The position numbers and the translations under genes are program-made. DNA of 64,000 nucleotides, from the NCBI RefSeq assembly GCF_023721815.1, contig NZ_JAMDLI010000008.1, positions 1,177,206-1,241,205 of the forward strand, written 5' to 3'. Shown here piece by piece: positions 1 to 9,872 of this stretch. The stretch comes from Pleomorphomonas sp. JP5 (GTDB taxonomy: Bacteria; Pseudomonadota; Alphaproteobacteria; Rhizobiales; Pleomorphomonadaceae). Under the pieces are notes generated by a model. That model saw only the letters and a program-made list of their open reading frames with translations. It did not search any database and was not told the origin of the DNA. Numbering within the stretch: position 1 is the stretch's first letter; the number at the start of each line of letters is the position of its first letter.

Positions 1-1321
1 CTCGGACACGCAACGCGCGCCGTTTGCCTCGTCTGGAAGACAATCTTCAGTAGAGAAATCAGATAGAGTACAGCCTCATCACCGAGGTGAAGACAAGGCC
101 GGGATACCTCGCAGCCGAGCCCGGCAGGGTCAACTCGTGGCGCCGCCTTTCCTCTTTTGACCGTTTGCCAACGTTTTTGTAGCGAAGGCCCGACCGAAAC
201 GTTCATCAAAACATGGATGATCCTGCTTGCCTCAGTCTTACTGACGCAACTTTCCGAGCTAACCCTCCGTGAGAAAATGTCATGCGCTCTTTTGCCGCCG
301 AGGTCGACTCGCGAGCCCCAAGACACTCAATGGTTTTGTCGAACATGAAAACCTCTTCTTCCAATTGAATTTTTGTATTTTACCTATAAAAATTTTGTTC
401 GATATTCGAATTTATAATTGAAAGTTCGAAAGAAACCGCTCAAAATTCTCCTAAAGTCGAATTTTCTCTTTTAATTACGGCATCTTGAATGAGCACCGTA
501 TTCCCCGTCCGCAAAAATGCAAGGGATTGCACGGATAAAAGCAGGGCTTGCAGAGCTAGAACCGCTTGGCTAAACTATTACATAAAGTCGATCCGGCGCC
601 TGGGAAGAGGACCGGAGAACTCGGCTGATTTGGGGGAAAAATCAGGCATGACAGGGAGTTGCGAGCGCGATGCCTGCGACGGTGTGCGGCTTAAGCCCGA
701 CACGGTCAGGGTATTTGCGGTGTCCTCTCCCGAAAGACGATATTCAGACCGGTCGCGGCGAGGCATTTCGTCCACGGACAAAGATGTCATCACCGATGGC
801 TCGAGGGTGAGGATGACGGGAGGATTTTCCTCTTCGTTCCAGACCGAGGGCTTCGATGTCGGCAACCGGGTCAAGATCGCTCGTCTCCCGCCACACGGCG
901 TCGCGTTAGTCGATGGTCGGTGCCGGCGAGGTCTGGACAGCGGCGTGGTTTCGGTGAAACTGCCGCTGGGAAAGCGGGAGGCACTGGCTGCCCGCCGGGT
1001 GGATTTGACATGCGCATGTCCGGACGTGTCCGGAGAGCACGATTCGTCGCCCCGCTCGGGGCGACGTGGCGATGGCGGTCAAACGGCTGCCCTTCGCATC
1101 AGGAGGCTCCTCCCTTCACCCGGCGTCAGCCGGTGCGGATGGGGAGGCTAGGATCCGGTGGCAAGCGTCACCGGGCCGCAAGAGGGAATAAGGCAGGGCC
1201 ACCCTGCTTTATGAGGACGTCAGGGGCGACAAGCGTCTGACGAAATTGGTCACCAACTCACACGGAGTTCCCGAAGAGGCGTGGCAGGTCGCCAACCCTC
1301 GCGGGATTGAAGGGGGAGAGA
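1..1321. other. long non-coding stretch upstream of chvE
   Basis: I see no convincing gene here. The open frames present (for example 489-1151 on plus and 578-874 on minus) have low-complexity Arg/Ser/Gly-rich translations and match no family I know. Bases 350-480 are markedly AT-rich in an otherwise GC-rich window and contain the perfect palindrome TTCGATATTCGAA (398-410), with further TTCGAA-like words at 425-430 and near 457. This looks like a promoter or operator region. Bases 1045-1211 hold several strong inverted repeats, listed separately. The 5' edge may belong to a gene outside the window, but no partial product is recognisable. Confidence 0.5.
1045..1211 (+). promoter_or_regulatory. 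stem-loop array in the putative chvE leader
   Basis: Three inverted repeats precede chvE. CGTCGCCCC (1045-1053) pairs with GGGGCGACG (1058-1066). CCGGTG (1155-1160) pairs with CACCGG (1169-1174). TAAGGCAGGG (1189-1198) pairs with CCCTGCTTTA (1202-1211) with one G-U pair and a three-base loop. None is followed by a T-tract in the plus direction. They may form a structured 5' untranslated leader for the sugar transporter mRNA, or mark the end of something upstream. No riboswitch class is recognised. Confidence 0.35.
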
Positions 1322-2383
1322 ATGAAGCTTACCAAGATTCTGGCTGCCACGCTCGTGATTGGCGTTTCCGCCATGGCCACGGCGTCCTACGCCGCCGAGA
1401 AGGGCAAAGTCGGCATTGCCATGCCGACGCAGTCTTCGTCGCGCTGGATCTCCGACGGCCACAGCATGGTCGAGCAGTTCCAGGCCGCCGGCTTCGAGAC
1501 CGACCTTCAGTACGCTGAAGACGACATCCCGAACCAGCTGAACCAGATCGAGAACATGGTGACCAAGGGCGTCAACGTCCTCGTTGTTGCCTCGATCGAC
1601 GGCACGACCCTCACCGACATTCTCGCCAAGGCTCACGAGGCCGGCGTCAAGGTGTTCGCCTACGATCGCCTGATCCGCAACTCGCCGAACGTCGACTACT
1701 ACTCGACCTTCGACAACTTCCAGGTCGGCGTTCTCCAGGCTTCGTCGCTCGAGACCCCGCTCGGCCTCAAGGACGGCAAGGGCCCGTTCAACATCGAACT
1801 GTTCGCCGGCTCGCCCGACGACAACAACGCCACCTTCTTCTTCAATGGCGCCATGAGCGTCCTGAAGCCCTACATCGACAGCGGCAAGCTCGTCGTTCAG
1901 TCGGGCCAGACGGACTTCGCCCAGGTCGCCACGATGCGTTGGGATGGCGCCACCGCCCAGGCTCGCATGGATAACATCCTGTCGGCCAACTACACCGACA
2001 AGCATGTCGACGCCGTTCTGTCGCCCTATGACGGCATCTCGATCGGCATCATCTCGTCGCTGAAGGGCGTCGGCTACGGCACCGAAGGCACGCCGATGCC
2101 GTACGTGTCCGGTCAGGACGCCGAACTGCCGTCCGTCAAGGCGATCATCGCCGGCGAGCAGTATTCGACGATCTTCAAGGACACCCGCGAGCTCGCCAAG
2201 CAGACCGTGAAGATGGTCTCGCAGGCCCTCGAGGGCAAGGAAGTGGAAGTCAACGACACCACGACCTACGACAACGGCGTGAAGGTCGTTCCGTCCTTCC
2301 TGCTGAAGCCGGTCCTGGTCACCAAGGACAACTACAAGGAGATCGTCATCGACTCCGGCTACTACAAGGAATCGGACCTCTGA
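1322..2383 (+). CDS. chvE: ChvE-type multiple-sugar periplasmic binding protein
   Basis: Periplasmic receptor of an ABC importer for aldoses. In Agrobacterium, ChvE binds galactose, glucose, arabinose and xylose and also signals to VirA. The product is 353 residues. Residues 1-25 form a Sec signal peptide ending at SYA/AEKGK. The rest is a Peripla_BP_4 two-lobe fold beginning [18 protein letters not shown], with YDRLIRNS and [11 protein letters not shown] segments typical of ChvE. ATG 1322 is preferred over an in-frame TTG at 1307 because AGGGGGAGAG sits just upstream of the ATG. It is the first gene of chvE-gguA-gguB, and a stable hairpin separates it from gguA. Sugar specificity is inferred from the family. 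Confidence 0.95.
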   Translation: MKLTKILAATLVIGVSAMATASYAAEKGKVGIAMPTQSSSRWISDGHSMVEQFQAAGFETDLQYAEDDIPNQLNQIENMVTKGVNVLVVASIDGTTLTDILAKAHEAGVKVFAYDRLIRNSPNVDYYSTFDNFQVGVLQASSLETPLGLKDGKGPFNIELFAGSPDDNNATFFFNGAMSVLKPYIDSGKLVVQSGQTDFAQVATMRWDGATAQARMDNILSANYTDKHVDAVLSPYDGISIGIISSLKGVGYGTEGTPMPYVSGQDAELPSVKAIIAGEQYSTIFKDTRELAKQTVKMVSQALEGKEVEVNDTTTYDNGVKVVPSFLLKPVLVTKDNYKEIVIDSGYYKESDL

Positions 2384-2406
2384 TCAGGTCCTGATGTCCC
2401 AACTTT

Positions 2407-2430
2407 CCGCGCGGGGACTTCCCCGCGCGG
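2407..2430 (+). other. intercistronic stem-loop between chvE and gguA
   Basis: CCGCGCGGGG (2407-2416) is perfectly complementary to CCCCGCGCGG (2421-2430) across an ACTT loop, 24 bases after the chvE stop. No clean T-run follows (TCTTC), so full termination is unlikely. Such hairpins after binding-protein genes usually stabilise the upstream message and reduce expression of the transporter subunits. That role is inferred here. The second sugar ABC operon has the same arrangement at 41706-41735. Confidence 0.65.
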
Positions 2431-2551
2431 TCTTCAAAATCTGCCCGCTGCGCGGATCGGTGCGCCCCTTGGGTGCCCTTGCGGCAATACACCAACAACA
2501 ACAATGTTCTGCCTGTCGCCCATCGGAGATCGGCGGACAAAGGAGCCTCGC

Positions 2552-4090
2552 GTGAGCACGAACGTGATCCTCGAGATGCGCAACATCACCAAGACGTTTC
2601 CGGGCGTCAAGGCGTTGAGCGACGTCAGCTTTTCGGTAGAGGAAGGCGAAATCCACGCGCTCTGCGGCGAGAACGGCGCCGGCAAGTCGACGCTGATGAA
2701 GGTGCTGAGCGGCGTCTACCCCTACGGCACCTATGACGGAGAGATCTACTACAACGGCCAACTCAAGAAGTTCGGCTCGATCAAGGATACCGAAGAAGAA
2801 GGTATCATCATCATTCACCAGGAACTCGCGCTGATCCCGATGCTGTCGATCGCCGAGAACATCTTCCTGGGCAACGAAGTCGCCAAGGGCGGCGTCATCA
2901 ACTGGGCCGAGGCGACCCGCCGGACGACCGAGCTTCTGGCCAAGGTTGGCCTCAAGGAAAACCCCTCGACACTGATCACCAACATTGGCGTCGGCAAGCA
3001 GCAGTTGGTCGAGATTGCCAAGGCGCTATCCAAGAAGGTGAAGCTGCTCATCCTCGACGAGCCCACCGCCTCGCTCAACGAAAGCGACTCCAACGCGCTG
3101 CTCGACCTGCTGCTCGAGTTCAAGAAGCAAGGCCTCACCTCGATCATCATCTCGCACAAGCTCAACGAGATCTCCCGCGTCGCCGACAAGATCACCGTCT
3201 TGCGCGATGGCGCCACGGTCGAGACGCTCGACTGCCATGCCGAGAAGATCTCCGAGGCCCGCATCATCCAGGGCATGGTCGGCCGCGAGCTCAGCGACCG
3301 CTTTCCCAAGCGCGTGTCGAAGGTTGGCGAGACCATCTTCGAGGTCCGCAACTGGACGGCATATCATCCGATCCATTCCGATCGGAAAATCTCCAACGGC
3401 ATCAATCTCAACGTCAAGCGTGGCGAAGTCGTGGGTATCGCCGGCCTGATGGGCGCCGGCCGCACGGAGTTCGCCATGAGCGTGTTCGGTCGTTCCTACG
3501 GGCAGAAGATCTCCGGCGAAGTGCTGATCAACGGCAAGCCGGCCGACGTGTCCACCGTCGAGCGGGCGATCAAGTCGGGCCTCGCCTACGTCACCGAGGA
3601 CCGTAAGCAGCTCGGCCTCGTCCTGATCAACAACGTGATGCACAACAACACGCTGGCCAACCACAAGGGCATTTCGAGAAACTTTGTCATCGACGAGTAT
3701 ACCGAGCGCAAGGCGGCCAACGAGTATCGCGACAGGCTGCGTATCCGCACGCCCAGCATCTATCAGGACGTCGTCAATCTCTCGGGCGGCAACCAGCAGA
3801 AGGTCGTTCTGGCCAAGTGGCTGTTCGCCAATCCGGACGTACTCATCCTCGACGAGCCGACACGCGGCATCGACGTCGGTGCCAAGTATGAAATCTACTC
3901 GATCGTCAACGATCTCGTCGCCGCCGGCAAGGCGGTCATCTTCATCTCCTCGGAAATGCCGGAACTACTCGGCACCTGCGACCGCATCTACGTCATGAAC
4001 GAAGGCGCGATCGTGGCCGAAATGCCCGTTGCCGAGGCCAGCCAGGAAAACATCATGGGCGCCATCATGCGCTCGGGGGAGAAGGTTTGA
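2552..4090 (+). CDS. gguA: sugar ABC transporter ATP-binding protein GguA
   Basis: ATPase of the ChvE-dependent importer; it energises sugar uptake at the inner face of the cytoplasmic membrane. The 512-residue product contains two ABC cassettes in the RbsA/XylG/MmsA arrangement. The first has Walker [10 protein letters not shown], signature-like [13 protein letters not shown] and Walker [12 protein letters not shown]. The second has the degenerate P-loop [10 protein letters not shown], signature LSGGNQQKV and [14 protein letters not shown]. The start is GTG 2552, supported by AAAGGAG seven bases upstream; an ATG at 2504 lacks such a site. The stop overlaps the gguB start by one base (TGATG), implying translational coupling. 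Confidence 0.94.
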   Translation: MSTNVILEMRNITKTFPGVKALSDVSFSVEEGEIHALCGENGAGKSTLMKVLSGVYPYGTYDGEIYYNGQLKKFGSIKDTEEEGIIIIHQELALIPMLSIAENIFLGNEVAKGGVINWAEATRRTTELLAKVGLKENPSTLITNIGVGKQQLVEIAKALSKKVKLLILDEPTASLNESDSNALLDLLLEFKKQGLTSIIISHKLNEISRVADKITVLRDGATVETLDCHAEKISEARIIQGMVGRELSDRFPKRVSKVGETIFEVRNWTAYHPIHSDRKISNGINLNVKRGEVVGIAGLMGAGRTEFAMSVFGRSYGQKISGEVLINGKPADVSTVERAIKSGLAYVTEDRKQLGLVLINNVMHNNTLANHKGISRNFVIDEYTERKAANEYRDRLRIRTPSIYQDVVNLSGGNQQKVVLAKWLFANPDVLILDEPTRGIDVGAKYEIYSIVNDLVAAGKAVIFISSEMPELLGTCDRIYVMNEGAIVAEMPVAEASQENIMGAIMRSGEKV

Positions 4091-5301
4091 TGAATACGCC
4101 CAACGAAGCCACCCAGACGGCTGCTCCGTCGCTTGCCGTCTTCCTCCGGCAGAACATGCGCGAGTACGGCATTCTGATCGCACTCGTGGTGATCATGATC
4201 TTCTTCCAGATCATCACCGGCGGTGTGCTGTTCCGTCCCGTCAACCTGACCAACCTGGTGCTGCAGAACTCGTTCGTCGTCATCATGGCGTTGGGCATGC
4301 TGCTGGTCATCGTCGCCGGCCACATCGACCTCTCCGTCGGTTCGATCGTCGCCATCATCGGCGCCGTGGCAGCCGTCATGATGGTGAACTACAAGATCGA
4401 CCCATGGACGACGTCGCTCGTCTGTCTCATCCTCGGCGGCGTCATCGGCGCGGCACAGGGTTACTGGATCGCCTATCATCACATTCCGGCGTTCATCGTG
4501 ACGCTGGCCGGCATGCTGGTGTTCCGCGGCATGACGCTGTGGCTCCTGGGAGGCATGAACATCGGCCCGTTCCCGGCCGAGTTCCAGAAGCTTTCCACCG
4601 GCTTCCTGCCCGACCTGGTTTCCCTGCCGGAACTGCCGCTGCTCGGCAGCCTGCACTCGACCTCGATTCTCCTGACCCTCGCCATTCCTGCTCTGCTGGT
4701 CTACCTGTCCTGGCGCAGCCGCAAGCTCAACGAGTCCCATGGCATCGAGGTCGAGCCCTTCGCCTTTTTCGTCACGCAGAATGCCGTGCTCGTCGCCGTC
4801 ATGGTCTTCCTCGGCTACCAGCTCTCCACCTACAAGGGCTTCCCGAACATCCTCGTGATCATGGGCGTCCTGATCGCCTTCTACACCTTCGTCACCACCC
4901 GCACGACCATCGGTCGCCGCATCTACGCACTCGGTGGCAATGAGAAGGCGACGAGGCTCTCCGGCATCAATACCGATCGCCTCAGCTTCTACACCTTTAT
5001 CAACATGGGCGTTCTCGCGGGCTTTGCCGGCCTGATCGTCGCCGCGCGCCTCAACTCCTCGACCCCGAAGGCCGGTAACGGCTTCGAGCTCGACGTCATC
5101 GCGGCCTGCTTCATCGGCGGCGCCTCGACGACGGGCGGCGTCGGCAAGATCACCGGCGCGGTGGTCGGCGCCTTCATCATGGGCGTGCTCAACAACGGCA
5201 TGTCGATCATGGGTCTCGGCATCGACTTCCAGCAGATGGTCAAGGGCTTGGTGCTGCTCGCCGCCGTGGTGTTCGACCTCTACAACAAGCAGAAGAGCTA
5301 A
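4090..5301 (+). CDS. gguB: sugar ABC transporter permease GguB
   Basis: Membrane permease of the ChvE-GguAB importer (BPD_transp_2, RbsC/XylH-like), 403 residues with roughly ten hydrophobic segments. Visible family hallmarks are the segment GHIDLSVGSIVA, the loop ALGGNEKATRLSGI that contacts the ATPase, and the C-terminal GGASTTGGVGKITGAVVGA. The length matches longer XylH/GguB-type permeases rather than the roughly 320-residue RbsC type. ATG 4090 overlaps the gguA stop; a TTG immediately before it is less likely. A rho-independent terminator follows, so this is the last gene of the operon. In Agrobacterium gguC normally follows gguB; it is absent here. Confidence 0.93.
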   Translation: MNTPNEATQTAAPSLAVFLRQNMREYGILIALVVIMIFFQIITGGVLFRPVNLTNLVLQNSFVVIMALGMLLVIVAGHIDLSVGSIVAIIGAVAAVMMVNYKIDPWTTSLVCLILGGVIGAAQGYWIAYHHIPAFIVTLAGMLVFRGMTLWLLGGMNIGPFPAEFQKLSTGFLPDLVSLPELPLLGSLHSTSILLTLAIPALLVYLSWRSRKLNESHGIEVEPFAFFVTQNAVLVAVMVFLGYQLSTYKGFPNILVIMGVLIAFYTFVTTRTTIGRRIYALGGNEKATRLSGINTDRLSFYTFINMGVLAGFAGLIVAARLNSSTPKAGNGFELDVIAACFIGGASTTGGVGKITGAVVGAFIMGVLNNGMSIMGLGIDFQQMVKGLVLLAAVVFDLYNKQKS

Positions 5302-5328
5302 GCGCTTCATCTGCCGCATGCTTTATGA

Positions 5329-5358
5329 GCCGAGGCCTCTCCGGGCCTCGGCTTTTTT
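5329..5358 (+). terminator. rho-independent terminator of chvE-gguAB
   Basis: GCCGAGGCC (5329-5337) pairs with GGCCTCGGC (5344-5352) and is followed by six T (5353-5358). It lies 28 bases after the gguB stop and is a textbook intrinsic terminator. Confidence 0.92.
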
Positions 5359-5474
5359 CGTTACTGGACAAATCGGCTCGCTCGGGGACCTGACGGAGTG
5401 TCTCGACACGAAGGGAATAAACGCCGTCGCGATGTGTTGTTGAGGCTGGGGCATGCCGCCCCGGAGCCAAACCG

Positions 5475-6011
5475 ATGCGACACGTCCTGCCCGATCACAT
5501 CCCAATCCGCCTCCTAAGGCATCTGACTATCCTCGTCCTGCCCCTCTTGCTCGGCATCGCGCCGGCTGATGCCGCGAGTTTCTCGAACCTAGCCGGCCGC
5601 TACGCCATCGGCGATCAGTCGAGCGTCACCTTCTCGATTTCAGGCACTCTCGTACCAACCGTGCACGGCAGCTTTCACAGGTTCTCCGGAAGCTTCAACC
5701 TCGACCCGGCGCATGTCGAACGATCGTCGGTGACCTTTTCCGTCGCCTCGGACTCGGTTGCCACCGGCGTCGCGCCGCTCGACAGCTTACTCCGCTCATC
5801 CGTGGTGTTCGATGCGGCTGACAATCCGGACATCCACTTCGCTTCGACTGCCGTGCGCCGGACATCGGAGACCACCGCAGATGTGGATGGCCTTCTGACG
5901 CTGAAGGGGCAGACGCTGGCCGAGCATTTCACAGTGACGCTGACCGGCAGCAGCGACAAACGGCCGGAGTTTCATGTCGTCGGTCGCGTCGCCCGGTCGC
6001 CTTCGGGATGA
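5475..6011 (+). CDS. YceI-like periplasmic lipid-binding protein, C-terminal frameshift
   Basis: YceI-family proteins are secreted lipocalin-like beta-barrels that bind polyisoprenoid-type lipids. The reading frame encodes 178 residues: a signal peptide to about residue 33 (LLLGIAPADAA), then YceI motifs (YAIGDQSSVTFSI, VHGSFHRFSGSFNLD, VVFDAADNPDIHFASTAV, TLKGQTLAEHFTVTL). The frame ends at VARSPSG. In the +1 frame, bases 6002-6091 encode FGMSVGRPLYSDDVVFDLAI and nine more residues, which is the expected YceI C-terminus. One base appears to be missing just before 6002. This is either a genuine frameshift making a truncated protein or a sequencing error. GGAG at 5462-5465 supports ATG 5475. 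Confidence 0.85.
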   Translation: MRHVLPDHIPIRLLRHLTILVLPLLLGIAPADAASFSNLAGRYAIGDQSSVTFSISGTLVPTVHGSFHRFSGSFNLDPAHVERSSVTFSVASDSVATGVAPLDSLLRSSVVFDAADNPDIHFASTAVRRTSETTADVDGLLTLKGQTLAEHFTVTLTGSSDKRPEFHVVGRVARSPSG

Positions 6012-6118
6012 GCGTCGGCAGACCGCTCTACTCGGACGACGTAGTGTTCGACCTCGCCATCCAAGGTCGTCGCCAGCACCCCGCCGGCTGACGGGACACC
6101 GTCGCTCTCCGCTGACGC

Positions 6119-6155
6119 AAAAAGGCCGCATCCTCGCAAGGACGCGGCCTTCCTT
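6119..6155. terminator. bidirectional terminator between yceI and galM
   Basis: GGCCGCATCC (6124-6133) pairs with GGACGCGGCC (6140-6149) with one mismatch. Five A at 6119-6123 give a T-run on the minus strand, so it should terminate galM. On plus, TTCCTT after the stem gives a weaker signal for the YceI gene. Confidence 0.75.
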
Positions 6156-6174
6156 GTCATAGAGGCAACGAAGC

Positions 6175-7137
6175 TCAGAAGCCCGAGAAGCGCCACTCGA
6201 TGCGATGATGATAGGTCTCGCCCGGGCGTAGCACGGCACTCGGATAGCTCGGCTCGTTCGGCGCATTTGGGAAGGTCTGCGGCTCAAGCGCGAAGCCGGC
6301 GTTCTTCAGCAGCTCGGAGAACGGCGCCTTGATCGCCGGCGTGAAGTGTTCGCCCGTATAGAGCTGCATGGCTGGCTCAGTCGTCCAGACCTCGAGCGTA
6401 CGGCCGGTAACCGGTTCAATCGCGCGCGCGCCGAGATGCAACTCGCCACGGCCGGCATCGAGCACGAAGTTCTGGTCGTAGGGGCCGGCAATCGGACGCT
6501 TCTCGCGGAAGTCGAAACGCGTCCCGACCACATCGGCCAGCGGCCCCAGGGGAATGAGATCGGCGTCGACCGGTGTGTACTTGCTCGCCGGGATCTGCAT
6601 CAAATGACCGAGGGTGTCGCCCTTGCCGAGCAAGTTCCAGTAGACGTGATTGGTGAGGTTGACCACGGTTGGCTTGGTCGTGGTGGCGGTCATGTCCAGA
6701 TAGAGCGTCTGCCCCTTGAGGCCGTAGGCTGCCTTGACGGCCAGCGCGCCGGGGAAGCCCATGTCTCCATCAGGTGAATCCAACCGGAACACCACTTCAC
6801 CGCCGGCCTTGTCGACCTCCCAGTTCAGGTGACCGAATCCGTCGGCTCCGCCATGCAGCTGCTTGGAGCCCTCGTTGGCCGGCAAACTGTAGGTGACGCC
6901 GTCGAGCGTGAAGCTTGCACCGGCGATGCGGTTGGCAAAGCGACCGCAGATGGTGCCGGCCCAACCGTCGCCATCGGGAGCGTTGAGGCGACCGGGCGAC
7001 CCGATCACCGTCTGGACCGGCCCGCCCGAGCTCGTCGGAACGTAAAGCGCCACAAGCTGCGCGCCGGCCGGACTGAAAACGGCCTTGAGGCCATTGTCGC
7101 CGTCAAGCGTGATGAAGTCTTCAACCGGATGTGTCAT
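6175..7137 (-). CDS. galM: aldose 1-epimerase (galactose mutarotase)
   Basis: Interconverts alpha and beta anomers of hexoses and pentoses in the cytoplasm, feeding downstream dehydrogenases or kinases. The 320-residue protein shows the galactose-mutarotase beta-sandwich hallmarks: CGRFANRIAGASF near residue 65, the HGG motif near 94, NLTNHVYWNL near 161 with the catalytic His, and a C-terminal FALEPQTFPNAPN with the catalytic Glu. The length is normal. It lies close to ChvE and to a sugar lactonase/dehydratase operon, which fits a sugar-oxidation locus. It is divergent from the GntR-type gene at 7344, with about 200 bases of shared promoter region. Confidence 0.93.
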   Translation of the reverse strand: MTHPVEDFITLDGDNGLKAVFSPAGAQLVALYVPTSSGGPVQTVIGSPGRLNAPDGDGWAGTICGRFANRIAGASFTLDGVTYSLPANEGSKQLHGGADGFGHLNWEVDKAGGEVVFRLDSPDGDMGFPGALAVKAAYGLKGQTLYLDMTATTTKPTVVNLTNHVYWNLLGKGDTLGHLMQIPASKYTPVDADLIPLGPLADVVGTRFDFREKRPIAGPYDQNFVLDAGRGELHLGARAIEPVTGRTLEVWTTEPAMQLYTGEHFTPAIKAPFSELLKNAGFALEPQTFPNAPNEPSYPSAVLRPGETYHHRIEWRFSGF

Positions 7138-7343
7138 GTCTGTCTCCCCGCGCTCTTTTGGAGCGGTCCTCTCAGATATCTGTCAATGTCGCTCAAGTTC
7201 GCGAAAAACAAAAGGTTTTTTCGACCTTGGCCTTTCGGCTTGCTCCCAAGTCCCTAAGGTTGTGGCATAGTCGCACCAGCTTCCCGCTTTCGGCCGCAGC
7301 GGCGTGATTCGGGGGGCGCGCCGGGCGGTTTGTGGGGAGATTC

Positions 7344-8060
7344 ATGACACGACGGACGGCTCAAAAGCGCTCGCGACAGGATGAGATCGTGCGCGAACTG
7401 GCGCACGAGATTGTTAGCGGTCGCCGGCCGGAAGGCAGCTTGTTGCCATCCGACGCCGAGTTGATGTCACGCTTCGGCGTGTCGCGGACGGTTTTGCGGG
7501 AATCGCTGAAAACCATGGCCGCCAAAGGCCTGATCCAGCCCAAGACGCGGGTCGGTACGCGTGTCGTCGAGCGAACGAACTGGAACCTGTTCGACCCGGA
7601 CATGCTGCGCTGGCACCTCGACTGCGGCATCGGCCTAGAGCTGCTCGCCCATCTTTCCGATGTTCGGCTGGCCCTCGAGCCCGTGGCCGCCTCGCTCGCG
7701 GCCCAAAGACGGAGCGAAACGGACGTCGCCACGCTCAATGCCATCGTCGACCGGATGGAAGCGCCCGACGCCACGCCGGAGTTTTTCGCGGCCGCCGACC
7801 TCGATTTTCACCTCACCGTCGCCCGCATCAGCGGCAATCCGTTTTTCCGCACGGCGTCGGCCCTGATCGAGGTAGCGTTGGCCGCTACATTCGCCATCAC
7901 CACGCCGGTGAACGACCCTGCTGCGAAGGTTGCCTCCTGCGCCGCGCACCGGCGTGTCGTGACGGCGATCGGGGATGGCGACAGCGAGGCCGCGGCGATG
8001 GCCATCGTCGAGACGATCCGCTCCGGCGCGGCGCGCGTGGCGGCGGCCGCCAGACGCTGA
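7344..8060 (+). CDS. GntR-family regulator, FadR subfamily
   Basis: Transcription factor of 238 residues. The N-terminal winged helix-turn-helix (about residues 10-75) carries LLPSDAELMSRFGVSRTVLRESLKTMAAKGLI. The all-helical FCD ligand domain follows (about 90-235) with the metal/ligand residues of ADLDFHLTVARISGNPFF and an AHRRVVTAI helix. ATG 7344 is chosen because GTGGGGAG at 7332-7339 is its ribosome binding site; the GTG inside that site would otherwise be an alternative start. It sits between galM and the lactonase/dehydratase operon, so it probably controls one or both in response to a sugar acid. That is inferred from position. Confidence 0.9.
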   Translation: MTRRTAQKRSRQDEIVRELAHEIVSGRRPEGSLLPSDAELMSRFGVSRTVLRESLKTMAAKGLIQPKTRVGTRVVERTNWNLFDPDMLRWHLDCGIGLELLAHLSDVRLALEPVAASLAAQRRSETDVATLNAIVDRMEAPDATPEFFAAADLDFHLTVARISGNPFFRTASALIEVALAATFAITTPVNDPAAKVASCAAHRRVVTAIGDGDSEAAAMAIVETIRSGAARVAAAARR

Positions 8061-8075
8061 CGGCCGCGGCCAGGC

Positions 8076-9842
8076 TCAATGGCTGTCGCGCGGATCGGTT
8101 TCGGCGACCCTCTGGTACTTGACCGCCATTTCCATGACGGCGCCGTCGGCGAGCTGGCCGACCGTCGAGCGATAGAGCTCCTGCCAGGGCGTCTGGCTGG
8201 CCGGATAGACTGGCTGGAACATGGCGCGCCTCTGCTCCCATTCCTCGGCATCGACCAGTGCGTCGGCGGTGCCACGGTTGAGGTCGATGCGAACGCGGTC
8301 ACCGGTCCTGAGCAGGCCGAACCCACCGCCAACTGCGGCCTCGGGCGAGGCGTTGAGAATGGAGGGAGAGCCGGACGTGCCGGACTGCCTGCCGTCTCCC
8401 ATACATGGCAAGGCGCCGATGCCGCGTTCGATCAGGGCGGCGGGAGGCTGCATGTTGACCACCTCGGCCGAGCCGGGCCAGCCGACCGGGCCGGCATAGC
8501 GGATGACCAAGATGGTCTCCTCCGTGATGCCGAGCGCCGGGTCCTCGATGCGATGATGGTAGTCTTCAGAGCCATCGAAGACCACGACCGGCCCCTCGAA
8601 GACATTCTCCTCCCCCGGACGCGACAGATAGCGCGTGCGGAACTCGTCCGAGATCACCGACGTCTTCATGATGGCGGCGTCGAACAGGTTGCCCTTCAGG
8701 ACGATGAAGCCAGCCTTGTCCTTCATCGGGGCGTCATAGGGCTTGATGACCTCGCCATCGGGTGGCGGAAATGACGCCAGGTTCTCCGCCAGGGAGCGAC
8801 CGGAAACGGTCAGGGCATCGCCATGAAGGCGACCATTGTCGAGAAGTGCCTTCATCACCACGGGCAGGCCGCCCGCCCTGTGGAAGCCCTCGGACAGATA
8901 GCTACCGGCCGGCTGCATGTTGACCATCAACGGCACGTCGTAGCCGACTGTCTGCCAGTCCATCGGCTCGATCGACACACCGGCGTGACGGGCAATGGCC
9001 ACGATATGCGGCTGGGCATTGGTCGAGCCGCCGATCGCCGAGTTGACGACGATGGCGTTCTCGATCGCCTGCCGGGTCAGGATCTTCGAGGGCCTGAGAT
9101 CCTCCTCGACCATGGCGACGATACGCTCGCCGGTTCGATAGGCCATCTGCCCGCGCTCGCGATAAGGCGCGGGAATACTGGCGTTGCCGGGCAGGCACAT
9201 GCCGAGCGCTTCAGCCAGGCAGTTCATGGTGGAGGCGGTGCCCATGGTGTTGCAATAACCATCGGACGGCGCCGAGGCCGCCGCCGCCTCGATGAACTGT
9301 TCGTAGTCGATCTCGCCCGTGGCAAGTTTCAGCCGCTTCTCCCAGATGATGGTGCCGGAGCCGGCCAGCTTGCCCTCGTACCAACCATCGAGCATCGGCC
9401 CGCCGCTGAGCACGATGGCGGGCAGGTCGACGGTGGCCGCCGCCATGATCTGCGCCGGGGTCGTCTTGTCGCAACCGGTGGTGAGCACCACGCCGTCGAG
9501 CGGGTAGCCGTGCAGGATCTCGACGAGGCCGAGATAGGCGAGATTGCGATCGAGCGCCGCCGTCGGCCGCCGGCCGGTTTCCTGGATCGGGTGCACAGGA
9601 AACTCGAAGGCGATGCCGCCAGCAGCCCTGATACCCTCACGAACCCTCTCGGCCAGACGCAAATGAACGCGGTTGCAGGGCGACAGATCGGAGCCGGTCT
9701 GGGCGATGCCGATGATCGGCCGGTCCGAGCGCAGTTCCTCGACGGTCAGGCCATAGTTGAGATAGCGCTCGAGATAGAGCGCCGTCATCGAGGGGTTATC
9801 GGGATTATCGAACCAGAGCTTGTGGCGGCGGGGACGCGACAT
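8076..9842 (-). CDS. IlvD/Edd-family sugar-acid dehydratase (arabinonate/xylonate/galactonate type)
   Basis: Dehydrates an aldonic acid to a 2-keto-3-deoxy acid using an Fe-S cluster and Mg2+. The 588-residue length and the insertions match pentonate/hexonate dehydratases rather than amino-acid IlvD. Three cysteines in cluster-binding positions are visible: Cys56 ([10 protein letters not shown]), Cys124 (TTGCDKTTP) and Cys197 (DGYCNTMG). These match the spacing of the [2Fe-2S] L-arabinonate dehydratase of Rhizobium. The conserved C-terminal [15 protein letters not shown] is also present. ATG 9842 has GAGGAG upstream; a more distal ATG at 9872 would extend to the lactonase stop and has no such site. 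The lactonase gene ends 30 bases upstream, so the two form an operon. Exact substrate is uncertain. Confidence 0.9.
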   Translation of the reverse strand: MSRPRRHKLWFDNPDNPSMTALYLERYLNYGLTVEELRSDRPIIGIAQTGSDLSPCNRVHLRLAERVREGIRAAGGIAFEFPVHPIQETGRRPTAALDRNLAYLGLVEILHGYPLDGVVLTTGCDKTTPAQIMAAATVDLPAIVLSGGPMLDGWYEGKLAGSGTIIWEKRLKLATGEIDYEQFIEAAAASAPSDGYCNTMGTASTMNCLAEALGMCLPGNASIPAPYRERGQMAYRTGERIVAMVEEDLRPSKILTRQAIENAIVVNSAIGGSTNAQPHIVAIARHAGVSIEPMDWQTVGYDVPLMVNMQPAGSYLSEGFHRAGGLPVVMKALLDNGRLHGDALTVSGRSLAENLASFPPPDGEVIKPYDAPMKDKAGFIVLKGNLFDAAIMKTSVISDEFRTRYLSRPGEENVFEGPVVVFDGSEDYHHRIEDPALGITEETILVIRYAGPVGWPGSAEVVNMQPPAALIERGIGALPCMGDGRQSGTSGSPSILNASPEAAVGGGFGLLRTGDRVRIDLNRGTADALVDAEEWEQRRAMFQPVYPASQTPWQELYRSTVGQLADGAVMEMAVKYQRVAETDPRDSH

Positions 9843-9872
9843 CGGTCGTTCTCCTCTATACAGATGCGACAA

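Noticed and set aside
489-1151. 220-codon open frame on plus in the upstream region
   Set aside because: Composition is low-complexity Arg/Ser/Gly-rich, there is no ribosome site or motif, and other frames are also open here as expected in GC-rich DNA.
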